64,000 nt of DNA from Streptomyces sp. SKN60 (GTDB lineage: Bacteria; Actinomycetota; Actinomycetes; Streptomycetales; Streptomycetaceae): positions 1 through 64,000 of the forward strand of contig NZ_JAHTMW010000022.1 in assembly GCF_026236535.1 (NCBI RefSeq). Reading direction: 5' to 3'. Made by a program: the position numbers and the translations under genes. Below are positions 36,859 to 46,752 of the stretch, piece after piece. Positions within the stretch are counted from its first letter, which is position 1. Each line of letters starts with the position of its first letter. The notes beneath the pieces are model-generated. The model worked only from the letters and a program-made list of their open reading frames with translations, had not been told where the DNA came from and ran no database searches.

Positions 36859-38193
36859 GTGGACGTCAATCTGGTCCTGCGTTCGACGCGGGTGATCACG
36901 CCCGAGGGGACGCGCGCGGCGTCGATCGCCGTCGCGGGCGGGACGATCGCGGCCGTGTGGCCCCACGACGCCGAGGTCCCGGCCGGCGCCCGGCTGGAGG
37001 ACGTCGGCGACGACGTGATCCTGCCCGGCCTGGTCGACACCCACGTCCACGTCAACGACCCCGGGCGGACGGAGTGGGAGGGCTTCCACACCGCGACGCG
37101 TGCCGCCGCGGCCGGCGGCATCACCACCCTCCTCGACATGCCCCTCAACTCCCTCCCGCCGACCACGACCGTCGAGCACCTGCGGATCAAGCGGGAGGTC
37201 GCGGCGCCGAAGGCCCACGTCGACACCGGGTTCTGGGGCGGGGCGGTGCCGGACAACGTCAAGGACCTGCGGCCCCTGCACGACGCCGGCGTCTTCGGCT
37301 TCAAGTGCTTCCTGTCCCCCTCCGGGGTGGAGGAGTTCCCGCAGCTCGACCAGGAACAGCTCGCCGCCTCGCTGGCCGAGATCGCCGGGTTCGACGGGCT
37401 GATGATCGTCCACGCCGAGGACCCCCACGAGCTGGACGCCGCCCCGCAGAAGCCCGGCCCCGCCTACGCCGACTTCCTCGCCTCCCGGCCCCGTATCGCG
37501 GAGAACACCGCGATCCAGAACCTCATCGACCAGGCCCGCCGCCTGGCCGCCCGCGTCCACGTCCTGCATCTGTCGTCCTCGGACGCGCTGCCGCTGATCG
37601 CCGCCGCCAAGGCCGAGGGCGTGAAGATCACCGTCGAGTCCTGCCCGCACTTCCTCACCCTGACCGCCGAGGAGATCCCCGACGGCGCGACCGAGTTCAA
37701 GTGCTGCCCGCCCATCCGCGAGGCGGTCAACCAGGACGCCCTCTGGGAGGGGCTCGCGGACGGCACGATCGACTGCATCGTCTCCGACCACTCCCCCTCC
37801 ACGGCCGATCTGAAGACCGGGGACTTCGCCTCCGCCTGGGGCGGGATCTCCTCGCTCCAGCTCGGGCTGCCCGCGATCTGGACCGAGGCCCGCCGCCGCG
37901 GCCACGACCTCACCGACCTCGCCCGCTGGATGTCCACCAACCCCGCCCGCCTCGCCGGCCTGGACCGGAAGGGCGCGATCGAGCCCGGCCGGGACGCCGA
38001 CTTCGCCGTCCTCGACCCCGACGCCACCTTCACCGTCGACCCCGCCCGGCTCCAGCACCGCAACCGCGTCACCGCCTACGCCGGCAAGACCCTCCACGGC
38101 GTCGTCACCTCCACCTGGCTCCACGGCGAACGCATCAACCACCGCGGCACCCTCACCGACCCCGCCGGCCGCCTCCTCGAAAGGACCAACTGA
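36859..38193 (+). CDS. allB: Allantoinase
   Basis: A 444-residue cyclic amidohydrolase that opens allantoin to allantoate. It has the zinc ligands [10 protein letters not shown] (about 58-67), a carboxylatable Lys in [11 protein letters not shown], His in MIVHAEDP and LHLSSSD, and Asp in [11 protein letters not shown] 36859 is chosen because AAGGGG is 5 bases upstream. The allantoicase gene begins one base after its stop, so the two form an operon. Confidence 0.95.
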   Translation: MDVNLVLRSTRVITPEGTRAASIAVAGGTIAAVWPHDAEVPAGARLEDVGDDVILPGLVDTHVHVNDPGRTEWEGFHTATRAAAAGGITTLLDMPLNSLPPTTTVEHLRIKREVAAPKAHVDTGFWGGAVPDNVKDLRPLHDAGVFGFKCFLSPSGVEEFPQLDQEQLAASLAEIAGFDGLMIVHAEDPHELDAAPQKPGPAYADFLASRPRIAENTAIQNLIDQARRLAARVHVLHLSSSDALPLIAAAKAEGVKITVESCPHFLTLTAEEIPDGATEFKCCPPIREAVNQDALWEGLADGTIDCIVSDHSPSTADLKTGDFASAWGGISSLQLGLPAIWTEARRRGHDLTDLARWMSTNPARLAGLDRKGAIEPGRDADFAVLDPDATFTVDPARLQHRNRVTAYAGKTLHGVVTSTWLHGERINHRGTLTDPAGRLLERTN

Positions 38194-38194
38194 C

Positions 38195-39310
38195 GTGTCC
38201 GCCATACCCTCCTTCACCGGCGACGCCAGCCCCTACGGCGGCGGTGACCCCTACGCCGACTACCGCACGGCCGACTTCCCCTTCACGCAGTACGCCGACC
38301 TCGCCGACCGGCGCCTCGGTGCCGGCGTCGTCGCCGCGAACGACGAGTTCTTCGCCGAGCGCGAGAACCTGCTCAAGCCCGAGGCCGCCGAGTTCGACCC
38401 CGAGCACTTCGGCCACAAGGGCAAGATCATGGACGGCTGGGAGACCCGCCGCCGTCGCGGCGTCTCCGCCGCGCAGCCCCACCCCACCGAGGACGACCAC
38501 GACTGGGCGCTCGTGCGCCTCGGCGCCCCTGGCGTCATCCGCGGCCTCGTCGTCGACACCGCCCACTTCCGCGGCAACTACCCGCAGGCCGTGTCGGTCG
38601 AGGCCGCCTCCGTCGCCGGCTCGCCCTCGCCCGAGGAGCTGCTCGCCGACGACGTCAAGTGGACGACCCTCGTGCCGCGCACCGCCATCGGCGGCCACGC
38701 CGCCAACGGCTTCGCCGTCGACGTCGAGCAGCGCTTCACCCACCTCCGCGTCAACCAGCACCCCGACGGCGGCATCGCCCGCCTCCGCGTGTACGGCGAG
38801 GTCGCCCCCGACCCCGAGTGGCTCGGCGTGCTCGGCACCTTCGACCTCGCGGCCCTGGAGAACGGCGGCCAGGTCGAGGACGCCTCCGACCGCTTCTACT
38901 CCCCGGCCACCAACACCATCCAGCCCGGCCGCTCCCGCAAGATGGACGACGGCTGGGAGACCCGCCGCCGCCGCGACAAGGGCAACGACTGGATCCGCTA
39001 CAGCCTCGCCGCCGAGGCCGAGATCCGCGCCGTCGAGATCGACACCGCGTACCTCAAGGGCAACAGCGCCGGCTGGGCCGCGCTCTCCGTCGCCGCCGAG
39101 GGCTCCGAGGACTGGACCGAGATCCTGCCCAGGACCCGCCTCCAGCCCGACACCAACCACCGCTTCGTCCTCGGCGTGCCGGCCGTCGGCTCCCGGGTCC
39201 GGATCGACATCTACCCCGACGGCGGCATCTCCCGCCTCCGTCTCTTCGGCTCGCTCACCGATGCGGGCACGGCGCGGCTGACCGCCCGCCACCAGGAACT
39301 GGGCGGCTGA
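38195..39310 (+). CDS. alc: Allantoicase
   Basis: A 371-residue enzyme of two homologous jelly-roll repeats (about 30-190 and 210-355). Each has KxMDxGWETRRRR, an ID/VDTAxFKGN-like strand and a HxDGGIxRLR/YPDGGISRLR motif. It cleaves allantoate to ureidoglycolate and urea; ureidoglycolate breakdown then yields glyoxylate. GTG 38195 is used. No ureidoglycolate lyase or urease is encoded in the window. Confidence 0.95.
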   Translation: MSAIPSFTGDASPYGGGDPYADYRTADFPFTQYADLADRRLGAGVVAANDEFFAERENLLKPEAAEFDPEHFGHKGKIMDGWETRRRRGVSAAQPHPTEDDHDWALVRLGAPGVIRGLVVDTAHFRGNYPQAVSVEAASVAGSPSPEELLADDVKWTTLVPRTAIGGHAANGFAVDVEQRFTHLRVNQHPDGGIARLRVYGEVAPDPEWLGVLGTFDLAALENGGQVEDASDRFYSPATNTIQPGRSRKMDDGWETRRRRDKGNDWIRYSLAAEAEIRAVEIDTAYLKGNSAGWAALSVAAEGSEDWTEILPRTRLQPDTNHRFVLGVPAVGSRVRIDIYPDGGISRLRLFGSLTDAGTARLTARHQELGG

Positions 39311-39357
39311 CGCCACCCGGTCACACGATCTGGGCGGGCACGACACCCCGCCCGGCA

Positions 39358-39411
39358 CGAGGGCGCACCGACCCGACAGCACCGGTGCGCCCTCGCGCGC
39401 CCTCCTTTTTT
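39358..39411 (+). terminator. Terminator of allB-alc with T run
   Basis: A 13-bp stem (39358-39370 with 39383-39395) has a 12-base loop; CGCGCCCTCC and a run of T follow. The next ~140 bp (39412-39555) are non-coding and contain no feature I can name. Confidence 0.85.
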
Positions 39412-39555
39412 ACGGCTCGGGTCGCCTCCGGGCGCTTTGAGCCGGGCTCACAGCCCCGACCGTGCTCGACTTCTCGTTCCTCGCAGCCTCCGCGCGCTCG
39501 CGACTGTTCCCCCGGCGCGCCCTTCGGCTCACTCGCCGGTCCATGGGGTGCCGGG

Positions 39556-40296
39556 TCAGGCCGCGTGGCCGCCGTCCACCGAGAACTCGGCGCCCGTCAC
39601 GTACGCCGCGCCCGGGCCGGCCAGGAAGGCGACCGTCGCCGCGACCTCGGCGGGCGTGCCGAAGCGGCCCAGGGCCGTCATCGCCGCCTGGCCCGCCGCG
39701 TACGGGCCGTCCGCCGGGTTCATGTCGGTGTCGACCGGGCCCGGGTGGACCAGGTTCGCCGTGATGCCCCGGTCGCCGAGCTCGCGCGCCAGCGCCTTCG
39801 TCAGGCCGACGAGGGCCGACTTGCTGGTCGCGTACAGCGTGCCGCCTGGCCCCGGCACCCGCTGCGTCATGCAGGTGCCGATGGTGATGATCCGGCCGCC
39901 GTCCGTCATCCGCGCGGCCGCCGCCTGGGAGGCCAGGAAGGTCGCGCGGACGTTCACCGCGAGGACCCGGTCCACCTCGGCGAGCGACAGCGACTCCAGC
40001 GGGCCGAGGACCCCGACGCCCACGTTGTTCACCAGCACGTCGAGCCGGCCGAGCGCGTCCGCCGCCCATTCCACCGCCCCCGCCGCGTCCCCGGCGTCGG
40101 CCGCGTCCGCGCGCAGCGGCAGCGCCTTGCCGCCCGCCGCCTCGATCCGGGCCGCGACCGCCCGCGCCCGCTCCTCCTCCCGTACGTACGTGAAGGCGAC
40201 GTGCGCGCCCTCCTCGGCCAGCCGGACGGCGGTCGCCGCGCCGATGCCCCGGCTGCCGCCGGTGACCAGGACCGCCTTGCCGTTCAACGTGGACAT
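39556..40296 (-). CDS. SDR-family NAD(P)-dependent oxidoreductase
   Basis: A 246-residue classical short-chain dehydrogenase. It has the cofactor motif TGGSRGIGAA (about 12-21), the NNVGVG loop, the catalytic Tyr-x3-Lys in YATSKSAL (about 150), and the VHPGPVDTDM C-terminal element. It resembles FabG-like 3-oxoacyl-ACP reductases, with no clue to substrate. ATG 40296 has GAGGAG 8 bases upstream. Confidence 0.92.
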   Translation of the reverse strand: MSTLNGKAVLVTGGSRGIGAATAVRLAEEGAHVAFTYVREEERARAVAARIEAAGGKALPLRADAADAGDAAGAVEWAADALGRLDVLVNNVGVGVLGPLESLSLAEVDRVLAVNVRATFLASQAAAARMTDGGRIITIGTCMTQRVPGPGGTLYATSKSALVGLTKALARELGDRGITANLVHPGPVDTDMNPADGPYAAGQAAMTALGRFGTPAEVAATVAFLAGPGAAYVTGAEFSVDGGHAA

Positions 40297-40524
40297 CTCG
40301 AACTCCTCGTACCTCGGTGACGCGGTGTCGTACCGCATCTCGTTGCGAGTTCAATCAAAGATGGGCGGGGGCGGAGGTGCTGGCGGGAATCGGACGCCGA
40401 GCCGAGGGGGGAGCGGTCGGGGGAAACGTGTAGCCACCACCGGCCGCGCGCCGGTACGGTGATCCCCCCCGCCCCGTGTGCGAGCCGCCGAAGTCTCCAC
40501 CGCACCCCCTGAGTTGGAGACCGG

Positions 40525-41451
40525 ATGTCGTCCCTCGCCGCCCCGCTGCCCCTCGGCGCCCCGCGCCGCGCCTGGCTCACCGACCTGCCCGTCCTGCTCG
40601 TCGCGGTGGTCTGGGGCGCCAGCTATCTCGCGGCGAAGGGCATCACCACCGCCCACACCGTGCTCGCCGTGCTCGTGCTGCGCTTCGCCGTGGTGCTGCC
40701 GGTGCTGGTCGCGGCGGGTTGGCGCCGGCTGCGGGCGCTGAACGCCGCGCAGTGGCGCGGGGCCGGCGTGCTCGGCCTGATCCTCGCCGGGATCTTCCTC
40801 CTGGAGACCTACGGAGTCGTCCACACCTCCGCCACCAACGCGGGCCTGATCATCAGCCTCACCATGATCCTCACACCGCTCGCCGAGGCGGCCGTCACCC
40901 GCACCCGGCCGTCCCGCGCCTTCCTGGCCGCCGCCGCGCTCTCGGTGACCGGCGTGATCCTGCTGACCCAGGGCGGAGGCTTCACCGCACCCAGCACCGG
41001 CGACCTGCTGATGCTGCTCGCGGCCCTCGCCCGTACCGTGCACGTGCTCGCGATGTCCCGGATCAAGGCCGTACGCAGCGCCGACTCGCTCTCCCTCACC
41101 ACGGTCCAACTGGGTGCCGCCGTCGCCGTCTTCGCGCTCCTCGCCGCCGCGCCCGGCACCGGAGCCTCGCCGTGGGCGGCCGCCGCGGACTTCGGCTCCG
41201 GCGAGTGGGCGGGCCTGCTCTTCCTCTCCGTCTTCTGCACGCTCTTCGCCTTCTTCGTGCAGATGTGGGCCGTCCGCCGCACCTCCCCGTCCCGGGTCAG
41301 CCTGCTCCTGGGCACCGAACCCCTGTGGGCCGCGGCCGCCGGCATCGCGCTCGCGGGCGACCGGCCCGGCGTGGTGGGCCTGCTGGGCGCCGTCCTCGTC
41401 CTGGCCGGAACGGCGTGGGGCCGCCGGGCCGCCGACGGCGCCGCCCACTAG
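40525..41451 (+). CDS. EamA/DMT-family permease
   Basis: 308 residues, ten predicted helices in two EamA repeats (first about 20-155, second about 165-300), with the VVWGASYLAAKG N-terminal signature. Members export amino acids, nucleosides or other metabolites; the substrate is unknown. The ~230-bp upstream region shows GC-rich sequence with no gene. Confidence 0.9.
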   Translation: MSSLAAPLPLGAPRRAWLTDLPVLLVAVVWGASYLAAKGITTAHTVLAVLVLRFAVVLPVLVAAGWRRLRALNAAQWRGAGVLGLILAGIFLLETYGVVHTSATNAGLIISLTMILTPLAEAAVTRTRPSRAFLAAAALSVTGVILLTQGGGFTAPSTGDLLMLLAALARTVHVLAMSRIKAVRSADSLSLTTVQLGAAVAVFALLAAAPGTGASPWAAAADFGSGEWAGLLFLSVFCTLFAFFVQMWAVRRTSPSRVSLLLGTEPLWAAAAGIALAGDRPGVVGLLGAVLVLAGTAWGRRAADGAAH

Positions 41452-41458
41452 GCGACGG

Positions 41459-41677
41459 TCAGCTTCTGACCCGGTCCGACATCACCATCAGCGCGAAGCC
41501 CAGCGCCGCTATCACGATGTTCGCGAACAGCGCGTGGTCCGCCAGGAACCACACGTTGTCGGTCAGGAAACGGGTCACCCCCAACAGCCGGAACCAGCCG
41601 TCGGTCAGCTCGCGGAGCACCCCGCAGACGCCGAAGACCGTCAACAGAAAGCCCGTGATCTCCAGAAACCTCTTCAT
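41459..41677 (-). CDS. Small two-helix membrane protein, 72 aa
   Basis: ATG 41677 gives MKRFLEITGFLLTVFGVCGVLRELTDGWFRLLGVTRFL, with two hydrophobic segments (about 5-22 and 45-66). It is convergent with the DMT permease (7 bp) and divergent from the sensor kinase. Function unknown. Confidence 0.75.
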   Translation of the reverse strand: MKRFLEITGFLLTVFGVCGVLRELTDGWFRLLGVTRFLTDNVWFLADHALFANIVIAALGFALMVMSDRVRS

Positions 41678-41844
41678 GTCCCGAGCATGATCCACCGGCG
41701 GCCCCGCTCGCGTCGGCCGTCGGTATCGGACCCGGGACCCGCCGTACCGCCTTTCGTACGACCGAAGTCCCGAGCCGTGCGACTTTGGTATCGCGCGGCG
41801 GCTTCCGTGCCGCGCCCCGGCCCCCACCTGCGTACATTTCCGGT

Positions 41845-43077
41845 ATGACACGCACGGCCCGCCCGGAGCGGCACACCTGGCTGCTCCCCTCCCATCTGGT
41901 CCAGGCCGCCCGCGACGGCGGCGACCGGCCGGAGGGGCCGCGGCCGCGCCGCACCGTGCGCGACTGGATCGTCGACACCATCCTGTTCCTGCTCGCCGCG
42001 CTCGTCGGACTGCTCGCCGCCGAGACCAGCGCGCAGTACAACAGCGCGGCCGTCGCCCTCGCCGACCAGGTCGTCGGCGGTCTCGCCTGCGTCGCGCTCT
42101 GGCTGCGCCGCCGCTGGCCGGTCGGCCTCGCCGTCGCGCTGTCCCTGGTCAGCGTCGTCGCGCCGACCGCGGGCGGCGCGCTGCTCGCGAGCCTGTTCAG
42201 CGTCGCCGTGCGCCGCCCGTTCCGGCAGGTCGCCTGGATCGGGCTGCTCGCCATGGCCGCCTCCACCGCGCAGGTCTTCGCCCGCCCCGACCCCGGCACC
42301 GCCACCCTCCTCAACATCGGCGTCGGCGTCGTCCTGGTGCTGCTCGTCACCGCCTGGGGCATGCTGGTGCGCTCCCGCCGCCTGCTCGTCGAGGCGCTGC
42401 GCGACCGCGCCGTACGGGCCGAGGCCGAGGCCGAACTGCGCGCCCAGCAGGCCCAGCAGCTGGCCCGCGAGGCCATCGCCCGCGAGATGCACGACGTGCT
42501 CGCGCACCGGCTCACCCTGCTCAGCGTGCACGCCGGCGCCCTGGAGTTCCGGCCCGACGCCCCGCCCGAGCAGGTCGCCCGCGCCGCCGGCGTCATCCGG
42601 GACAGCGCCCACGAGGCCCTGCAGGACCTGCGCGAGATCATCGGCGTGCTCCGCTCCCCGGACGAGGGCGCCGAGGACCGGCCGCAGCCCACCCTCGCCA
42701 CCCTCGACACCCTGGTCGACGAGGTCCGCGAGGCCGGCATGAAGGTCGTCCTCGACTCCACCGTCACCGACCCGGACCGGGTGCCCGCCGCCACCGGCCG
42801 CACCGTCTACCGGATCGCCCAGGAAGCCCTCACCAACGCCCGCAAGCACGCCCCCGGCACCGAGGTCACCCTCACCCTGCGCGGCCGCCCCGGCGACGGA
42901 CTCACCGTCGAGGTCCGCAACCCCGCCCCCACCGGACCCGTCCCGCCCGTCCCCGGCTCGGGCCAGGGCCTCATCGGCCTCACCGAACGCGCCACCCTCG
43001 CCGGTGGCCGGATGGAGCACGGACCCGCCCCCGACGGCGGCTTCGCGCTGCACGCCTGGCTACCGTGGCCCGCATGA
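41845..43077 (+). CDS. Sensor histidine kinase, HisKA_3 type
   Basis: 410 residues. About five membrane helices lie between residues 44 and 175, and His216 is in the phospho-acceptor motif AIAREMHDVLAHRLTLL. An HATPase region follows with NARKHA and GQGLIGL. The -10-like TACATT lies 6 bases before the ATG and no ribosome site is visible, so translation is probably leaderless. It overlaps the response-regulator gene by ATGA. Confidence 0.93.
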   Translation: MTRTARPERHTWLLPSHLVQAARDGGDRPEGPRPRRTVRDWIVDTILFLLAALVGLLAAETSAQYNSAAVALADQVVGGLACVALWLRRRWPVGLAVALSLVSVVAPTAGGALLASLFSVAVRRPFRQVAWIGLLAMAASTAQVFARPDPGTATLLNIGVGVVLVLLVTAWGMLVRSRRLLVEALRDRAVRAEAEAELRAQQAQQLAREAIAREMHDVLAHRLTLLSVHAGALEFRPDAPPEQVARAAGVIRDSAHEALQDLREIIGVLRSPDEGAEDRPQPTLATLDTLVDEVREAGMKVVLDSTVTDPDRVPAATGRTVYRIAQEALTNARKHAPGTEVTLTLRGRPGDGLTVEVRNPAPTGPVPPVPGSGQGLIGLTERATLAGGRMEHGPAPDGGFALHAWLPWPA

Positions 43078-43856
43078 CCTCCACCCCGCCGCCCGCCGGG
43101 CCGGCCGACCCGCCGTCCGAGCCGACCCCGGTCCGACTGCTCGTCGTCGACGACGACCCCCTCGTCCGCGCCGGCCTCGCCCTCATGCTCGGCGGCGCCG
43201 ACGACGTCGAGATCGTCGGCGAGGGCGCCGACGGCGCCGAGGTGCCCGAGCTCGTCGACCGGCTCGCACCCGACGTCGTCCTCATGGACATCCGCATGCC
43301 CGGCGTCGACGGCCTCACCGCCACCGAGCGGCTGCGCGCCCGGCCCGGCGCGCCCGAGGTCGTCGTGCTCACCACCTTCCACGCCGACGAGCAGGTGCTG
43401 CGCGCCCTGCGGGCCGGCGCCGCCGGGTTCCTCCTCAAGGACACCCCGCCCGGCGAGATCGTCACCGCCGTTCGCCGGGTCGCCGCCGGCGACCCCGTCC
43501 TGTCCCCGGCCGTCACCCGTCAGCTGATGAGCCAGGTCGCCCGACGCACACCGGCCCCTGCACCGGACGCCCCCGCCCCGGAAACCCCCGCCGCCGAGCG
43601 GCCGCCGTCCCGCCGCGCCCTCGCCCGCGAGCGCCTCGCCACGCTCGCCGAGCGCGAACGCGAGGTCGCCGTCTGCGTCGGCCAGGGACGCTCCAACGCC
43701 GAGATCGCCGGCACCCTGTACATGAGCGTGCCGACCGTCAAGACCCACGTCTCACGCATTCTGGCCAAACTCGGCCTCAACAACCGTGTCCAGATCGCGC
43801 TGTTGGTCCACGACGCAGGCCTGCTCGACCTCCCCGACGGCGAGCAAGCGGACTAG
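43074..43856 (+). CDS. LuxR-type response regulator
   Basis: 260 residues. The receiver has LLVVDDDPLVRAG and VVLMDIRMPGVDG (Asp about residue 68) and Lys in FLLKDTPP. A Pro/Ala-rich linker (about 158-180) leads to a LuxR helix-turn-helix (VAVCVGQGRSNAEIAGTLYMSVPTVKTHVS). It is coupled to the kinase, and the P450 gene follows 9 bp later. Confidence 0.93.
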   Translation: MTSTPPPAGPADPPSEPTPVRLLVVDDDPLVRAGLALMLGGADDVEIVGEGADGAEVPELVDRLAPDVVLMDIRMPGVDGLTATERLRARPGAPEVVVLTTFHADEQVLRALRAGAAGFLLKDTPPGEIVTAVRRVAAGDPVLSPAVTRQLMSQVARRTPAPAPDAPAPETPAAERPPSRRALARERLATLAEREREVAVCVGQGRSNAEIAGTLYMSVPTVKTHVSRILAKLGLNNRVQIALLVHDAGLLDLPDGEQAD

Positions 43857-43865
43857 CCTGACCCG

Positions 43866-45047
43866 ATGTCGGTCACCGATCTGCGGGAGTACGGCGCGGA
43901 GTTCACCGCGAACCCGTACCCCTACTACGCGAAGCTCCGCGCCTCAGGCCCGGTCCACGAGATCCTCACCCCCGAGGGCATCCCCGCCTGGCTGATCGTC
44001 GGCTACGACGAGGCCCGCGCCGCCCTCGCCGACCAGAGACTCATCAAGGACCCCTCCGTCGTCATGGACTTCGTGCCGCTGGAGTTCGAGGTCATCGGCC
44101 CCAACCTGCTCGGCATCGACCCGCCCGACCACACGCGGCTGCGCAAGCTCGTCGCGGGCGAGTTCACCGGCCGCCGGGTGGAGGCCCTGCGCCCCAGGAT
44201 CCAGCAGCTCACCGACGAACTCCTCGACGCGATGGCCCCGGCGGGCCGCGCAGACCTCGTCGACTCCTTCGCCTTCCCGCTGCCCATCACCGTCATCTGC
44301 GAACTCCTCGGCGTCCCCGCCGCCGACCGCGACTCCTTCCGCGCCTGGTCGAACGAGCTCGTCGCCCCCACCGGCGCGATGACCGAACGCGAGGCCGTCG
44401 AGGGCTTCGGCGGCTACCTCGACGAACTCATCGAGGACAAGCGCGCCGCCGGCCCCCGGGACGACCTGCTCTCCGCGCTCATCGCCACCCGCGCCGAGGA
44501 CGGCGACCGACTCTCGCTGCCCGAACTGCGCGCCCTCGCCTATCTGTTGCTGATCGCGGGCCACGAGACCACGGTCAACCTCATCGCCGGCACCGTACGG
44601 CTGCTGCTCACCCACCCCGACCAGCTGGCCGCGCTGCGCGCCGACCCCGGACTCGTCGACGCGGCGATCGAGGAGGGCCTGCGCTTCGACGGACCGGTCG
44701 AGGCCGCCACGTACCGCTTCTCCAGCGAGGACGTGGAGATCGCCGGGACGGTGATACCCGCCGGTTCCGTGGTCCTCGTCGGTCTCGCCGCGAGCGCCCG
44801 CGACGCCGCCCGCTTCCCGGACCCGGACCGCTTCGACGTCCACCGCGACCCGCGCGGCCACCTCGCCTTCGGCCACGGCATCCACTACTGCCTGGGCGCC
44901 CCGCTGGCCCGCCTGGAGGGCAAGATCGCCATCCGGTCGCTTCTGGAGCGCTTCCCGCGGCTGGAACTCGACCCCGACGCGGGCTCGTTGGAGTGGCTGC
45001 CGGGTCTGCTGATCCGCGGCACCCGCCGGCTCCCGGTCGTATGGTGA
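43866..45047 (+). CDS. Cytochrome P450, CYP107-like
   Basis: 393 residues with the P450 core: the oxygen-activating helix motif LIAGHETT (about 234-241), an ExxR-equivalent E-GLRFDG region, and the haem loop FGHGIHYCLG with the thiolate ligand Cys342. The layout is that of soluble bacterial class I P450s that need a separate ferredoxin and reductase, neither of which is nearby. TAGCCT followed by six bases and ATG indicates a leaderless promoter independent of the upstream two-component genes. Confidence 0.93.
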   Translation: MSVTDLREYGAEFTANPYPYYAKLRASGPVHEILTPEGIPAWLIVGYDEARAALADQRLIKDPSVVMDFVPLEFEVIGPNLLGIDPPDHTRLRKLVAGEFTGRRVEALRPRIQQLTDELLDAMAPAGRADLVDSFAFPLPITVICELLGVPAADRDSFRAWSNELVAPTGAMTEREAVEGFGGYLDELIEDKRAAGPRDDLLSALIATRAEDGDRLSLPELRALAYLLLIAGHETTVNLIAGTVRLLLTHPDQLAALRADPGLVDAAIEEGLRFDGPVEAATYRFSSEDVEIAGTVIPAGSVVLVGLAASARDAARFPDPDRFDVHRDPRGHLAFGHGIHYCLGAPLARLEGKIAIRSLLERFPRLELDPDAGSLEWLPGLLIRGTRRLPVVW

Positions 45048-45052
45048 CGCCC

Positions 45053-45496
45053 ATGACCTCCCTGCCCTCCGAACTCGACGCCGACCTCGCCCGCAAGGTC
45101 CTGGACGCCCAGCCCTTCAGCCGTCTCCTCGGCGCCCGGATCGCCGCCTTCGGCGACGGTGCGGCGACGCTGGAGCTCGACATCCGCGACGAGCACCGCC
45201 AGCAGAACGGCTTCGTGCACGGCGGCGTGCTCTCCTACGCGGCCGACAACGCGATCACCTTCGCGGCGGGCTCGGCCCTCGGCCCCGCGGTGCTGACCGC
45301 CGGCTTCTCCATCCAGTACATGCGCCCGGCCGTCGGCACGGTGCTGCGCGCCCGCGCGACCGTGGTGCACGCCGGGCGCCGGCAGGCGGTGGTGCGCTGC
45401 GACCTGTTCTGCGTGGACACGGAGGGCACGGACGGCACGGAGGGCACGGAGACCCTGTGCGCGGTCGCGCAGGGGACCGTACTGAACTCCGCCTGA
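45053..45496 (+). CDS. PaaI-like hotdog thioesterase
   Basis: 147 residues with the hotdog helix NGFVHGGVLSYAADNAITFAAGS (about 43-65) containing the HGG and Asp of PaaI-type acyl-CoA thioesterases. A Gly/Thr/Glu repeat (EGTDGTEGTET) near the C-terminus is probably a surface loop. A GTG at 45044 overlapping the P450 stop (GTGA) is a possible coupled start. Confidence 0.85.
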   Translation: MTSLPSELDADLARKVLDAQPFSRLLGARIAAFGDGAATLELDIRDEHRQQNGFVHGGVLSYAADNAITFAAGSALGPAVLTAGFSIQYMRPAVGTVLRARATVVHAGRRQAVVRCDLFCVDTEGTDGTEGTETLCAVAQGTVLNSA

Positions 45497-45527
45497 GGCC
45501 CGGTCAGGACCCCCGGTCAGCGCCTGG

Positions 45528-46535
45528 TCAGGACGCCGGGATCTCCGCCAGGCGCACCGGCCGGTGCTCGCGGCGGGACAGCTCGCAGGTCTCGGCGATG
45601 CGCAGGGCCTTCAGGGCCTCCGCGCCGTCGCACGGGTTGTCCCGCTCGCCGCGCACCAGGCGTACGAAGGCGTCCAGCTCCGCCTCGTACGCCGGGGCGA
45701 ACCGCTCCAGGAAGCCGGGCCAGGGCTTGCCGGGCGGCGGCGGGCCCATCGGCTCGACCGACTCGAGCGGGGTGCGCTCGTCCAGGCCCACCGCGAGCTG
45801 CGCCAACTCCCCGGCCAGCTCCATCCGTACGTCGTAACCGGCGCCGTTGCAGCGGGTCGCGGTCGCCGTCACCAGCGTGCCGTCGTCCAGGGTGAGCAGC
45901 GCCGCCGCCGTGTCCACGTCGTGCGCCGCGCGGAACATCGCGGGTCCGGCGTCCGAGCCCCGCGCGTACACCTCCACGACCTCCCGACCGGTCACCCAGC
46001 GCACCATGTCGAAGTCGTGCACCATGCAGTCCCGGAAGAGACCGCCGGACAGCGGCAGATACGCGGCGGGCGGCGGCGCCGGGTCGGAGGACGCCGTCCG
46101 TACGGTGTGCAGCCGGCCGAGCCGGCCCTCCGCGACGGCCTCCCGGGCCGCCCCGTACCCGGCGTCGAAGCGCCGCATGAAGCCCAGCTGCAGCTCGGTC
46201 CCGGCCTCCGCGACGGCCCGCAGCGCCCCGAGCGTCCCCGGTATCCCCAGCGCGATCGGCTTCTCGCAGAACGCCGGAAGCCCGGCCGCCGCGGCCCGCC
46301 CGATCAGCTCCGCGTGCGCCGCCGTCGCCGAGGCGATCACCACCGCGTCCAGCGCGTGATGCCCGAACAGCGCCTCGACGTCCGGGGCCGCCTCGGCCCC
46401 GAGCGCCCCGGCCACCCGCGCGGCCCGCGCCGGGTCGGCGTCCGCGAGGACCAGACCGTCGACCTCCGGGTGCCGCGCGAGCACTCCCGCGTGGAATCCG
46501 CCGATCCGTCCCGTCCCGACCAGTCCGATCCGCAT
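45528..46535 (-). CDS. Gfo/Idh/MocA oxidoreductase, inositol 2-dehydrogenase-like
   Basis: 335 residues. The N-terminal Rossmann motif is GLVGTGRIGGFHA, the catalytic Lys is in FCEKPIALG (about 96), and the active-site segment GGLFRDCMVHDFDMVRWV carries the Asp/His pair. It is most similar in layout to IolG-type myo-inositol/scyllo-inositol dehydrogenases. It is divergent from a sugar ABC transporter, so it probably acts on the transported polyol or sugar. Confidence 0.9.
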   Translation of the reverse strand: MRIGLVGTGRIGGFHAGVLARHPEVDGLVLADADPARAARVAGALGAEAAPDVEALFGHHALDAVVIASATAAHAELIGRAAAAGLPAFCEKPIALGIPGTLGALRAVAEAGTELQLGFMRRFDAGYGAAREAVAEGRLGRLHTVRTASSDPAPPPAAYLPLSGGLFRDCMVHDFDMVRWVTGREVVEVYARGSDAGPAMFRAAHDVDTAAALLTLDDGTLVTATATRCNGAGYDVRMELAGELAQLAVGLDERTPLESVEPMGPPPPGKPWPGFLERFAPAYEAELDAFVRLVRGERDNPCDGAEALKALRIAETCELSRREHRPVRLAEIPAS

Positions 46536-46642
46536 GGCCCCAAGGTCGTTCGGATCGCGGCGGGTGTCAAGGAAGGGTCAGGACAACCGGACCGGCGCGC
46601 CCCTTCGCGTTCGGATCGCTCGTCCGTGGGTAGGCCGTCTGT

Positions 46643-46675
46643 TTCGGATCAGGTGCGGATCGGGTGCGGATCAGG
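46643..46675. promoter_or_regulatory. Three 11-bp direct repeats (TKCGGATCRGG) between the dehydrogenase and ABC genes
   Basis: TTCGGATCAGG, TGCGGATCGGG and TGCGGATCAGG follow each other without gap, one per helical turn. Two more TTCGGATC copies lie at 46549 and 46610. The repeats sit in the only control region shared by the divergent polyol genes and could bind a regulator in a phased array. Confidence 0.55.
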
Positions 46676-46752
46676 CCCCGCTGAAGATCGGCGCGACCCC
46701 CATGACCGATACTGCAATGCACGCAGAAGGACACAAAGGAGGGCACGGTCTC

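Noticed and set aside
39412-39555. Non-coding stretch after the alc terminator that looked like a conserved element
   Set aside because: It seemed familiar as a dispersed Streptomyces sequence, but no repeat of it occurs in this window, so I cannot support it.
40366-40402. Minus-strand GTCCGATTCCCGCCAGCACC resembling a tRNA 3' end
   Set aside because: No acceptor, D or anticodon arm can be found next to it and no integrase is nearby, so a tRNA or attachment site is not supported.
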